Positions 1 through 7,425 of a stretch of 36,527 bases of DNA are shown here, piece after piece; the stretch's first letter is position 1, and every line of letters starts with the position of its first letter. This stretch comes from JOPF133 sp052144935. GTDB lineage: Bacteria > Acidobacteriota > Terriglobia > Bryobacterales > Bryobacteraceae. The notes below the pieces were generated by a model. The model ran no database searches. It saw nothing but the letters and a program-made list of their open reading frames with translations, and was not told the DNA's origin. Made by a program: the position numbers and the translations under genes. The stretch covers positions 1 through 36,527 of the forward strand of contig JBKQPR010000288.1 in assembly GCA_052144935.1 (NCBI GenBank). Reading direction: 5' to 3'.

Positions 1-1
1 C

Positions 2-118
2 GCCCCTGAACCAAAATCCGGGGCTATTTTCATAGCCCGCCATTTTGTGACCACCACCGAGCCCACCTATCTCTCTAATCTGCTGATTCACCGCCACTTC
101 GGCGTCGTCGAAAAGTAG
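2..118 (+). CDS. C-terminal fragment of an unidentified protein (cut by window start)
   Basis: An open frame enters from the left edge and ends at a TAG at 116-118, giving 38 residues that finish in HRHFGVVEK. The composition (TTTEPTYLSNLLIHRHFGV) looks like real coding sequence rather than a shadow, and no competing frame overlaps it. I do not recognise the family from this tail. The gene is convergent with the microcompartment operon, whose last stop lies at 293, and the 174 bp between them hold no gene I can support. Confidence 0.5.
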   Translation, partial: APEPKSGAIFIARHFVTTTEPTYLSNLLIHRHFGVVEK

Positions 119-292
119 TCACACCCAAATGCGATCGTTTTTCTTCCCGGCTTCCGAGTCTGAGGGAGCCGTGGCCGGTGGGAGCACAACATCACGCGGT
201 CGGAAGAGTCTGTCATTCTATGGCGCGGGTACTTCGGCGCGCGCTCCTTGGTGCGCGAATTATGCGGAAGGGACGTGGCGCCGGTTCATATA

Positions 293-898
293 CTACTTCG
301 GCAGGAGCGACAACACGCCTTTGCTGGGGCTGGGGATGACGTGCGCCGCGATGAGGCGGCCGAGGCCTTCCACCTTGGCTTTGCCCGCGTCCACGGCCGC
401 TCGAACCGCCGCCACATCGCCCTTGATCAACACGGTGATGTATCCGCCGCCCAGCTTTTCGCGGGCCAGCACCTCTACCGCGGCGGTCTTCAGCGCGGTG
501 TCGATGGCCTCGAAGACGGCGGTGAAACCCTGGGTTTCGATGAGACCCACGGCAAAACTGGACTGATCGTTCATATGGTTCTCTGGTATCCGGACGGTTG
601 CCTGTTCGATGAGGGGACTGAAATCCGGCCCGGCCTGGTAGGCGGCGGGCGAAAGCTCCGATGGGCCGGGGATGACGTGCACGATGATGGGCGTCTGCAT
701 GGCGCCGGCCGATTCCTCGGCGGCGCGCGCGGCGGATTGGATGTCCCCCAGCCGCCCGTACAGCTTCATGCAAACGCCGGGACTGTCGTTGAGCTCGGTT
801 TCCAGCACTCGCACGCCGGCGCATTTCTCCATGGCGTCGAGCACCACCATGGCGGGCGACCAGCCGCCGATCTCGATGAGCGCCAGGGATTCGGTCAG
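293..898 (-). CDS. Tandem-domain bacterial microcompartment shell protein (BMC-T)
   Basis: This is a shell protein with two BMC domains in one chain, the BMC-T type that forms pseudohexameric trimers in the facets of protein organelles. The second half (about residues 112-195) is a near-canonical BMC domain: FAVGLIETQGFTAVFEAID, then a GGGYITVLIKGDVAAVRAAVDAG strand-turn-helix with the pore-loop KGD, ending in AAHVIPSPS. The first half (about residues 3-95) repeats the plan more loosely (SLALIEIGGWSPAMVVLDAM, a GRLGDI pore region, IIVHVIPGPSE). The first ATG is at 850, but BMC homology continues 16 residues upstream to a CTG at 898. That CTG overlaps the TGA of the aldolase gene (895-897), as ATGA overlaps do, so I take 898 as the likelier start; an ATG at 850 would cut off the first beta strand. 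It is the last gene of the cupin-aldolase-BMC operon. The family is sure; the start is moderately sure. Confidence 0.88.
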   Translation of the reverse strand: MTESLALIEIGGWSPAMVVLDAMEKCAGVRVLETELNDSPGVCMKLYGRLGDIQSAARAAEESAGAMQTPIIVHVIPGPSELSPAAYQAGPDFSPLIEQATVRIPENHMNDQSSFAVGLIETQGFTAVFEAIDTALKTAAVEVLAREKLGGGYITVLIKGDVAAVRAAVDAGKAKVEGLGRLIAAHVIPSPSKGVLSLLPK

Positions 899-1932
899 AA
901 GACACCCCGTTTTTCGAGCTCGTGCATGACTTCCAACACCACTTGTTCCACCTTATCTGCGCCAATCTCGCGGATGCGCGGCGCGCACCCGGACGCGGGG
1001 CGGTCCACCAGCTCGAAATCGGCCAGAATGCAATGCAGAACGGAAGTCAGGGCGGTGCGGTCGGAGCGCTGGGCGCTGGTTTGGGGCTGCCGTCCGCGGC
1101 CGAAACGAAAGCCGCGCAGCTCGGCCGCGGCGCGGAACCCGTCGGGAAACTCGAACGGGTAGAGCATGGCGTCGAACAGCTCCAGGATGCGGTACTGCCA
1201 TTTCATCGCCTCGCCGTAATTGCCGGCGCGCGCGAGGTCGTACATCCGGCGGGTCACTTCCGGCACCGCGTTGCTGGAGGCGTGAGTGCCCCCATCGCAC
1301 CCGATCATCATCATGGGGACCAGCACGGCCTCCCACCCGGTGAGAAACGAGAAATCGGGACGCTGGGGCCGTACCGCGGCGATCATCCGCATCATGAAGG
1401 CCACGTCGCCCGAGGAATCCTTGATGCCGATGACACGGGGAAATTCGACCGCCAGCCGGCGGATGGTGGGCACGTCGATGGGGCTGGCAAACATGGGAAT
1501 GTTGTAAAGCGTCAGGTCGATGGGCGAGTTTCGCGCGATCTCGGCGAAGTAGGCGTACACCGATTCCGGAGTCAGCTTGTAATAGAATGGCGCCACGATG
1601 GCCACCGCGCGGACCCCCAGTCCGGCATATACCTCACAAGCGGCCAGGGTCTCTTTCACGTTGGCCTCGGCGGCGCCGGCAAGGATGGGAACGCGGCCGC
1701 CCGCCTGATCCGCCACCACCTCCACCAACCGCCGCCTCTCCTCCGGCGTGAAGCGGGTGAACTCTCCCGTCGAACCATTCGGATAAAGACCGTGCACACC
1801 GCGCTCGATCAGCCAGGAAACAAAACGGCGCAGTTCCGGTTCGTCGATCCGGCCGCGATCGTCCAGGGGGACCAGGAGCGGCGTAAAGATGCCTTCGATC
1901 TTCACCAACCCACCAGGATACACGGTAGGCAC
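895..1932 (-). CDS. DapA/NanA-superfamily aldolase or lyase with C-terminal encapsulation-peptide-like tail
   Basis: A Schiff-base class I aldolase of the dihydrodipicolinate synthase / N-acetylneuraminate lyase family. The substrate-carboxylate motif GSTGE is at residues 53-57, the catalytic tyrosine is Y143 (LYNIP) and the Schiff-base lysine is K171 (IGIKDSSGD). Family members split or join pyruvate and an aldehyde, for example sialic acid or 2-keto-3-deoxy sugar acids; the substrate here cannot be told. It has 345 residues against about 290-310 for the family. The extra part is a linker (about 311-324, with Pro, Gly and Cys) followed by an amphipathic helix, residues 327-345, ending VEQVVLEVMHELEKRGVF. 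That resembles the peptides that direct cargo into microcompartments, which fits the shell gene directly downstream. A GTG at residue 10 is another possible start. The upstream cupin gene ends 1 bp away. Confidence 0.88.
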   Translation of the reverse strand: MPTVYPGGLVKIEGIFTPLLVPLDDRGRIDEPELRRFVSWLIERGVHGLYPNGSTGEFTRFTPEERRRLVEVVADQAGGRVPILAGAAEANVKETLAACEVYAGLGVRAVAIVAPFYYKLTPESVYAYFAEIARNSPIDLTLYNIPMFASPIDVPTIRRLAVEFPRVIGIKDSSGDVAFMMRMIAAVRPQRPDFSFLTGWEAVLVPMMMIGCDGGTHASSNAVPEVTRRMYDLARAGNYGEAMKWQYRILELFDAMLYPFEFPDGFRAAAELRGFRFGRGRQPQTSAQRSDRTALTSVLHCILADFELVDRPASGCAPRIREIGADKVEQVVLEVMHELEKRGVF

Positions 1933-1933
1933 G

Positions 1934-2305
1934 TCAATCCAGCCATTCGTCGGAAGGGTCGAACTTGGGCAGCGCCACGATCAGGACCTTCATCTCGCCG
2001 ATGGCGCGATGACGCACGCCGGGCGGGATCACGATGCAGATACCGGGTTTCACGGGGAGAATCTCATCGTCCAACTGCATGCGGGCCCCTGGCGCGCACT
2101 CCAGAAAATAATAGGTCTCGGTGAGCCGTTTGTGATAGTGAAGTTTGGCGTCGGCGGTGATGGAAGTTACGTGCACGGTGGCGGGATACTCGGGGACGTC
2201 TTGAAACGCGCGGCGGGCGGTGCCGCAGGGGCATGGAACTCCGTCGATATGTTCAAAATCCGCGACGCAATACCGCCTCCGGGCGCCCGCCGGATGCCGA
2301 TCCAT
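1934..2305 (-). CDS. Small single-domain cupin
   Basis: A 123-residue single-domain cupin, a beta-barrel fold that usually holds a divalent metal. Cupin motif 1 is seen as LHYHKRLTETYYFLE, with ligands H56, H58 and E63, and motif 2 as PGICIVIPPGVRHRAIG, with H99, so all four usual metal ligands are present. The fold occurs in sugar isomerases, dioxygenases and small-molecule sensors, and nothing here settles the reaction. It is the first gene of the cupin-aldolase-BMC operon, 1 bp from the next gene. No Shine-Dalgarno precedes the ATG. A TATGAT box ends 6 nt before it, suggesting a leaderless transcript. An isomerase or epimerase acting with the aldolase is plausible but inferred. Confidence 0.85.
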   Translation of the reverse strand: MDRHPAGARRRYCVADFEHIDGVPCPCGTARRAFQDVPEYPATVHVTSITADAKLHYHKRLTETYYFLECAPGARMQLDDEILPVKPGICIVIPPGVRHRAIGEMKVLIVALPKFDPSDEWLD

Positions 2306-2311
2306 GGGTCT

Positions 2312-2317
2312 ATCATA
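2312..2317 (-). promoter_or_regulatory. Putative -10 box of a leaderless promoter for the cupin-aldolase-BMC operon
   Basis: Read on the minus strand the site is TATGAT, followed by six bases and then the cupin ATG. This spacing would put the transcription start at or next to the A of the start codon. There is no recognisable -35 box 17 bp upstream and no Shine-Dalgarno, so the call rests on the -10 match and its position. Confidence 0.4.
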
Positions 2318-2495
2318 GCGGACTACCGGAGGCTGGCGTGCGGCGCAGGCACGGATGGTAGAGTCGAAAACCGGATTGAACCTTCACCGGGTCACATTGG
2401 TTGCTCCGCGCTTCAGGGCGCCAACCTGGAGCGGGCCGGCGCGGCATGGACTGCCCCATCCGGTAACCTTTTCCTAGCTCACGAGTATAAGGAGT

Positions 2496-5018
2496 ATGTT
2501 CTACGACGTCCGGCTCGCCCTGCGCCAGTTGGCGGCGGCCAAGGGTTTCACGATAACCGCCATGGCGACACTGGCGCTCGGAATCGGGGCCAACACCGGG
2601 ATCTTCACGCTGATCGACGCGCTCATGCTGAAGTCGCTGCCGGTGGCCGACCCGCAACGCATCGTCCGGATCGGCGATGGCGATAACTGCTGTGTCCTCG
2701 GCGGAACGCAGGAGGGGCGCTACTCAGTGTACTCCTACGCCCTCTACCGGTATCTGCGGGAGCACACGCCGGAATTCGAGGACATGTCGGCGTTTCAAGC
2801 CGGCATCCACAAAGTCGGAGTGCGGCGGGCGGGCGCCAACGCCTCCGAGCCATGGGCCGATCAATTCGTCTCGGGGAACTACTTCACGCTGTTCGGACTG
2901 CGCGCGTACGCGGGCCGCCTGATCGCGCCCTCGGACGACGTTGGCGGCGCGGCTCCGGTGGTGGTGATGAGCTATCGGGCGTGGCAACAGCATTTCGGAT
3001 CGGACCGGTCGATTATCGGCGCGGCATTGATCGTCGAAGGCGCGCCGTTCACGGTGATCGGCATTGCGCCTCCGGGCTTCTTCGGCGCCGCCTTGCGGCC
3101 GGATCCGCCGGACTTCTGGATGCCGCTGGCCACCGAGCTGACGACCCATGGAAAGAACGCTCTCCTGGATCACAAGACCGACCACTGGCTCTACGTTTTC
3201 GGGCGCGCCAAACCGGGGATCCAACTGGCCCGCGTGGAGGCGGAGGTCAACACCGAACTGCGCCAGTGGCTGCTCGCCAACGAGCCGCCGGCCACGGAGA
3301 GGGACCGGCAGAATATCGCGAAGCAGCACATCTCGCTCGCGCCCGGCGGCGCCGGCCTGGCCGAGATGAAGGACGACTACCAGCGCGATTTGCGGCTGTT
3401 GCTGGGCATCACCGGCCTGGTGCTGCTGATTGCGTGCGCCAACCTGGCGAACCTGCAACTGGCGCGCGGGGCCGCATCGGCAGCGCAGACGTCCATCCGG
3501 GTGGCCCTCGGCGCGCCGCGGTCCCGGCTCATCCGCCAGGTCCTCGTTGAGAGCACCGTGCTGGCCGTGGCAGGCGGAGTCCTGGGGCTGGCGGTGGCAG
3601 AACAGACCGCCAGGCTGCTCCTCCGCCTGGCGTTTCATGGCGCAAACTATGTCCCCATCGACCCGACGCCTTCCCTGCCGGTGCTCGGATTCGCGTTCCT
3701 TCTCTCGGTGGTGACCGGCGTCGCGTTCGGAATCGCGCCGGCGTGGTCGGCTTCGCGCGCCGATCCGGCGGCGGCGCTTCACGGGGCGGGGCGATCCGCC
3801 AGCGGACGCTCGACGCTCCCCCAAAAGACGCTGGTCATCCTGCAGGCGGCGCTATCGGTGACGCTGCTGGCCGGCGCCGGACTGATGGTCCAGACGCTGC
3901 GCAACCTCACCGGCCAGCAGTTCGGCTTTAAGCTGGAAGGCTCCGTGGTGGTGGATGTGAACGCCGGGTTCGGCGGCTACGCGCCGGAGAAACTGGCTTC
4001 GATTTACGCCGGGATCGACCGGCAGTTGCGCCAGATTCCCGGCGTCCGCCATGTCGCGCTGGCGTTGTATAGTCCGATGTCGGGCAATAACTGGCAGATG
4101 AACGCGACCTTGGAAGAGCGGCCGCAGCAGCGGGGAGTGTCGCCCTCCTGGGACCGCGTCAGCGCCAGTTTCTTCGATGCCATCGGCGCCCATATCCTGC
4201 GCGGCCGCGGGTTCAACGACCATGACACGCCGGATGCGACGCACGTCGCCGTGGTCAACCAGGCCTTCGCCGGCGCCTACTTTCCGAATGAAGATCCGAT
4301 CGGCCAGCGCTTCGGCCTGGGCGGCTTCGAGCATCGCGCGGATTACCAGATTGTGGGCGTGGTGAACACCATCCGCTTCCGCGCTCCGCGCCGGCCAGGC
4401 ACCCCGATGTTCTTCCTGCCGATGCTGCAGATGAGGAAGAGCGAGTGGGAGAGCAACTTCCTGGCCCGCTCGAATCTGATCGGGGAGATTCTGCTGCGCG
4501 TTAGCGGCAGGCCGCCGGGACTGGGGCCGCGCATCCAGCGCGCGCTCGGCGCCATCGATCCGAACCTGACCATGCTGAACGTGTCGCCGATGAGCGAACA
4601 ACTCGGGGAGCTTCTGGCGCATGAGCAGCTCATCGGGACGCTGGCGCAGGTGTTCGGAGGTCTGGCGCTGCTGCTGGCTTCGGTCGGGCTGTACGGCATC
4701 ACGGCCTATTCCGTGGCGCGGCGGACGAGCGAGATGGGCCTGCGGACGGCGCTCGGCGCCACGCGCGCGCAGGTGGTCCGGCTGATTCTGGGCGGCGCCC
4801 TGGCGCAGGCCGGCGTAGGAATCGCGGTAGGGATCCCGGTGGCGCTGGCGGCGGGGCGGCTGCTGGCCGGCCAACTCTACGGAGTGAAGACGTCCGACCC
4901 GGTGATTCTGGGAATCGCGGCAGTGGTGTTGGGAGCCTGCGCGGCGGTGGCTGGAGTGGTTCCCGCGGTGCGAGCCAGTAGCGTGGATCCGGTGCGGGCG
5001 CTACGGGTGGATAATTAG
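2496..5018 (+). CDS. ADOP-type FtsX/MacB-like permease without its own ATPase domain
   Basis: An 840-residue permease of the macrolide-exporter (MacB) / FtsX superfamily in the duplicated arrangement known as acidobacterial duplicated orphan permease (ADOP). The N-terminus MFYDVRLALRQLAAAKGF is the typical opening, followed by a first membrane helix and a MacB-type periplasmic domain (about 50-280). The first FtsX module is near 290-420 (LLLGITGLVLLIACANLANL, then RVALGAPRSRLIRQVLVES). A second periplasmic domain spans about 450-680, and the second FtsX module about 715-835 (LRTALGATRAQVVRLILGG). No ATPase gene is adjacent, as is usual for this family, and the transported substrate is unknown. 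AAGGAG lies only 1 nt before the ATG, unusually close, but the N-terminal family match supports this start. It is transcribed alone, divergently from the microcompartment operon. Confidence 0.93.
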   Translation: MFYDVRLALRQLAAAKGFTITAMATLALGIGANTGIFTLIDALMLKSLPVADPQRIVRIGDGDNCCVLGGTQEGRYSVYSYALYRYLREHTPEFEDMSAFQAGIHKVGVRRAGANASEPWADQFVSGNYFTLFGLRAYAGRLIAPSDDVGGAAPVVVMSYRAWQQHFGSDRSIIGAALIVEGAPFTVIGIAPPGFFGAALRPDPPDFWMPLATELTTHGKNALLDHKTDHWLYVFGRAKPGIQLARVEAEVNTELRQWLLANEPPATERDRQNIAKQHISLAPGGAGLAEMKDDYQRDLRLLLGITGLVLLIACANLANLQLARGAASAAQTSIRVALGAPRSRLIRQVLVESTVLAVAGGVLGLAVAEQTARLLLRLAFHGANYVPIDPTPSLPVLGFAFLLSVVTGVAFGIAPAWSASRADPAAALHGAGRSASGRSTLPQKTLVILQAALSVTLLAGAGLMVQTLRNLTGQQFGFKLEGSVVVDVNAGFGGYAPEKLASIYAGIDRQLRQIPGVRHVALALYSPMSGNNWQMNATLEERPQQRGVSPSWDRVSASFFDAIGAHILRGRGFNDHDTPDATHVAVVNQAFAGAYFPNEDPIGQRFGLGGFEHRADYQIVGVVNTIRFRAPRRPGTPMFFLPMLQMRKSEWESNFLARSNLIGEILLRVSGRPPGLGPRIQRALGAIDPNLTMLNVSPMSEQLGELLAHEQLIGTLAQVFGGLALLLASVGLYGITAYSVARRTSEMGLRTALGATRAQVVRLILGGALAQAGVGIAVGIPVALAAGRLLAGQLYGVKTSDPVILGIAAVVLGACAAVAGVVPAVRASSVDPVRALRVDN

Positions 5019-5161
5019 GGCATTAAACCACGCAGGGCAGCGGGGGCGCGATGCCTTCATTTCCTGGGGACAGCGCCCGTGGCCTGCCGGCGACCGATCC
5101 AGGCACCCATCTCGAACCAATCGAGGGTGGCTGGCGTGTTTTCTTCCATAAACGAGCCGAT

Positions 5162-5185
5162 TCGGGACATCAATGTCCCGATTTT
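5162..5185 (+). terminator. Palindrome followed by T-run, possible terminator or REP-like element
   Basis: Arms TCGGGACAT (5162-5170) and ATGTCCCGA (5173-5181) form a 9-bp perfect inverted repeat around CA, or about 7 bp with a 6-nt loop. TTTT follows immediately at 5182-5185. It lies about 145 bp after the ADOP stop. The same core recurs at 5229-5243, so it may be a dispersed repeat used as a terminator. Confidence 0.4.
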
Positions 5186-5222
5186 AAGGGGCTTCTGTTG
5201 AAAACAAAAGAGTTAACCGAGG

Positions 5223-5251
5223 GCGCACGGGACATCATGTCCCGAGTGCGC
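5223..5251. repeat. Second GGGACAT/ATGTCCC palindrome with extended stem
   Basis: The core GGGACAT-C-ATGTCCC (5229-5243) repeats the palindrome at 5164-5179 with a 1-nt rather than 2-nt centre. It is extended by outer arms GCGCAC (5223-5228) and GTGCGC (5246-5251), with a 2-nt bulge on the right arm, giving a 13-bp interrupted stem. No T-run follows. Confidence 0.55.
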
Positions 5252-5686
5252 TTTCCTCGGGCAAATTCGCTCTCGCGAAGGCCTCCCGAAGTCACATTGT
5301 ATCCGGCGGGCAGGCGGAGGGCGGCGGGGGAGAAGGCGGGGAGTGGTGGTAAGTGGTTGAAGCGGCGAGAGTTGGAGGGAAGTGGAAAGTTGGTGAAGTC
5401 TGTGACTGGGATGGGCGGGGGTGTTCAGTTCGCCAAGGTGGCCGGTTTTGCTACAGGGGGCGGGCAGGCTCTTGCGCTTCCGGCCGTCGACCGGCGCGGG
5501 CCACCGCGTCTTCAGCGGGCCGGCGCTGCGGCCGGTTCCTTTGATCCGGCGCAGTGGGCGAGCGCCAATATCACGTGCTTGCCGCGCACCAGCGGCTTGA
5601 GTGAAGGGCCAGATAGGGGAAACGCGCGGGCAGCTTTCGCCGCTCGCGCGCTCACGGACTCGTCGAGGCGTCAGGCAGCAATTCGC

Positions 5687-6229
5687 TCAGTAGCCGGAAT
5701 AGACGCTCGGATAGCAAGGGGCCGGTCGCCAGTAACCGTATCCGTCATAATAGCCGCAACCGGAACCCGAATAGTAGCCCCAGCCGAACGGGATGCCGAT
5801 TCCGATGCCAAAGTAAGGACGAGCCCAGAAGCGTCCACCGTAGTAATAGCCTTGGCCGGCGTAGAACCGGCCCGGGTAGTAACCGCCCGCTCCACGGGAG
5901 TATCCGCCGCCGTAGTAGCTACGGCCCGCGTAAGGTGCGGCATAGCTGCGCACCCCACCGGAATAGCTGCGGCCCGCATAGGCCGGGGCAGAGTAGCTGC
6001 GCACACCGCCAGAATAACTACGGCTCGAATAGGACGGAGCAGAATAGCTGCGTCCACCGCCGCCGGAGAACGAACGGCTGGCAAAACTGCGCCCAGAGGA
6101 CCCACCATGTCCCCCGCCGCGCTGGGCCAATGCGGCCGTAGGGCCAAGCAACACCAGGAAAGCGCCAAGAGCAAGCGTCGGCATCACGGATTTGAACGTC
6201 ACTGTCTGCACTGTCCGATTGATGAGCAT
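5687..6229 (-). CDS. Secreted Gly/Ser/Tyr-rich repeat protein, function unknown
   Basis: A 180-residue exported protein of low complexity. The start chosen is the ATG at 6229, because GGAGG stands 6 nt before it and a clear Sec signal peptide follows (MLINRTVQTVTFKSVMPTLA, then a hydrophobic core ending TAALAQ). The longer open frame to 6343 would bury that signal. The mature part is made of degenerate units such as GRSYSGGVRSYSAPAYA in about residues 45-105. A Tyr/Gly/Trp-rich tail follows (YYYGGRFWARPYFG, then GIGIGIPFGWGYYSGSG). The composition suggests a surface, biofilm or cell-wall-associated protein; no catalytic motif is seen and I do not name a family. Confidence 0.75.
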   Translation of the reverse strand: MLINRTVQTVTFKSVMPTLALGAFLVLLGPTAALAQRGGGHGGSSGRSFASRSFSGGGGRSYSAPSYSSRSYSGGVRSYSAPAYAGRSYSGGVRSYAAPYAGRSYYGGGYSRGAGGYYPGRFYAGQGYYYGGRFWARPYFGIGIGIPFGWGYYSGSGCGYYDGYGYWRPAPCYPSVYSGY

Positions 6230-6543
6230 GAGAACCTCCAATACTTCCGGCTTTGTAATATGCAAACCACGCACCAATCCACAAGCCGTTGAAATTAACC
6301 AGCTTATGTCATAGCGAGTGCGAGACCCCTGGCTGAAAACCACCGCTTGGGGTGCATCTCAGCCAGGTGTCCGCCAAAGCTGGCGCCGCCGATCCCGGTG
6401 TACATCAGCCCGGTCTGTCACGATGGCAACCGGGACTGCCTGCCACCGGGAGCATGCCCCCAAGCCGTCGCGGCCGGCGGCGCCAAAGTCCGGGCGCCGT
6501 GCGCTTTTTAGGCGCCGTGCGCTCTTTAAAGGGAAACTACGTC
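6230..6543. other. Intergenic region with an 18-bp tandem duplication
   Basis: This lies between two divergent genes. Near 6495-6535 the segment GGCGCCGTGCGCT followed by TTTTTA or CTTTAA occurs twice in direct tandem. Open frames here are short and lack start signals. One frame ending in AKVRAPCAF before TAG at about 6508 is Cys/Pro-rich, but it has no ATG or ribosome-binding site, so I do not call it. Confidence 0.4.
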
Positions 6544-6923
6544 ATGAGAAAAAATCGGTTGTTTGGATAGGGATTCGCGGGAGTGTTCGTGGCATCCCTG
6601 TTTGCGCTGGGCGCCCAACCGGCGCCTTCGGTGGTGGCGATTGGCAGGGAATGATCGAGACGGGCACAGGCACTCTCAAGGTCGACCTTCACATTGCAGC
6701 TCGCAAGAATGACACGTTTACGGCGACGCTGGACAGTCCCGATCAGGGCGCTAATGGCATTCCGATCAACCTGGTCCACTACCAAGCGCCCGAGTTGCAT
6801 TTCGCAATCGAGCAGATGGCCTGCAGCTACGATGGAAAAATCAGCGGCGACGGCTCGGAGATCACCGGCCTGTTCAGGCAAGGTGGCGGCTCCGCGTCTC
6901 TCGACTTCAAACGCGTGAATTAG
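6544..6923 (+). pseudogene. Decayed gene for a small secreted protein (in-frame stop plus frameshift in the signal peptide)
   Basis: The conserved part is DWQGMIETGTGTLKVDLHIA, continuing to SDGSEITGLFRQGGGSASLDFKRVN-like sequence. It is a small beta-rich domain often found in acidobacterial secreted proteins, sometimes before alpha/beta hydrolase domains (recalled, not searched). A plausible signal peptide starts at the ATG at 6544: MRKNRLFG, then a TAG at 6568-6570, then GFAGVFVASLFALGAQPAPSV in the same frame. The conserved domain is in another frame, joined near 6630-6645. One nonsense change and one frameshift therefore separate the signal from the domain. A shortened product could start at the ATG at 6651, but it would lack the signal. 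A sequencing error is possible, though two lesions within about 75 bp favour real decay. Confidence 0.65.
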
Positions 6924-6948
6924 CGAACTTTCCCGCCCTGGGGGCCCA

Positions 6949-7425
6949 TCAAGCGACCGAGCGCACCCCCGGGGGGTCGGAGGAGCACCGGTCTTGCCAA
7001 TGCAATCGGGCCAGACTGACCGAACGAATCACTTCCGCATGGTCGAAGGGACGGGCCAGCACATCGTAAGCGCCTAAGTTGAGCGCCTCGGCCCAAAGAT
7101 GCTCATCGGCCAGATGCGAGGTAACGATCAGGCAAGGCGGTTCGGACAGGCAGGCAAACTGGGCTAGCAGCTCCTTCCAGGCTTCCGGCATCCGATCCCG
7201 GTCGCACAGGACCACTTGAATGCGGTCCCGGCGCAGGGCGGCCAGAGTCGCGGCGACGCTGGCCCTGGCTTGAATTGCCCAGTTGCAATCGGGAGCCAGC
7301 GGACACTCGGAGCAAACCATCAGCTTCCGCAAGAAATCAAGATCATGCTCGACGAAACCGACCATCACAACGGTGGCGGTGAGAGGAGAGTCCGTTCCGG
7401 CTCCCCCTCTAGGGGCACAGTTCAT
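6949..7425 (-). CDS. Stand-alone receiver-domain-like protein with Arg in place of the conserved Lys
   Basis: A 158-residue protein whose main part (about 18-145) resembles a response-regulator receiver domain with no output domain. The beta3 strand VVLCDRD gives the likely phospho-acceptor aspartate (D75 or D77). The beta4 strand ends in LIVTSHLAD, supplying the Thr/Ser switch (T102 or S103). The beta5 strand reads VLARPF where receivers normally have a K-P pair, so the near-invariant lysine is arginine (R125). The early acidic pair is not clear (EHDLDF). An extra Cys-containing loop, CSECPLAPDC, sits at 38-47. GGAGG stands 4 nt before the ATG. No kinase gene is adjacent; the PhoR-like kinase is 2 kb away on the other strand. 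Phosphorylation may be weak or absent. Confidence 0.72.
   Translation of the reverse strand: MNCAPRGGAGTDSPLTATVVMVGFVEHDLDFLRKLMVCSECPLAPDCNWAIQARASVAATLAALRRDRIQVVLCDRDRMPEAWKELLAQFACLSEPPCLIVTSHLADEHLWAEALNLGAYDVLARPFDHAEVIRSVSLARLHWQDRCSSDPPGVRSVA

Larger units (their letters stand above)
5019..5686. other. Intergenic region with two palindromes and no supportable gene
   Basis: This 668-bp stretch lies between the ADOP permease and the 3' end of the Gly-rich gene. It holds two related palindromes (5162-5181 and 5223-5251). The open frames that cross it (for example + from 5051 and + from 5353) have Arg/Gly-rich shadow composition, lack a convincing ribosome-binding site and show no known motif. 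The part around 5430-5640 could be a decayed gene, but I cannot identify it. Confidence 0.5.

Noticed and set aside
213..965. 250-residue - strand open frame over the shell gene
   Set aside because: Arg/His/Gly-rich frame shift of the BMC-T gene without recognisable motifs.
5353..5544. 63-residue + strand ORF in the post-ADOP gap
   Set aside because: Arg/Gly/Cys-rich, no ribosome-binding site and no similarity I can recognise; may be part of a decayed gene, but unsupported.
5570..5585. CACGTG hexamer as a second parS
   Set aside because: The flanks (ATATCA and CTTGCC) do not match the 16-bp parS consensus; the same holds for CACGTG near 22729 and 29065.
5051..6292. 413-residue + strand open frame
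   Set aside because: Mostly antisense to the Gly-rich secreted protein, whose opposite strand gives repetitive T/A/R/V codons; no start signal or family motif.
6370..6510. Cys/Pro-rich mini-ORF or structured RNA upstream of the pseudogene
   Set aside because: No ATG or ribosome-binding site, and the sequence did not fit any riboswitch consensus I could recall, including c-di-GMP types.
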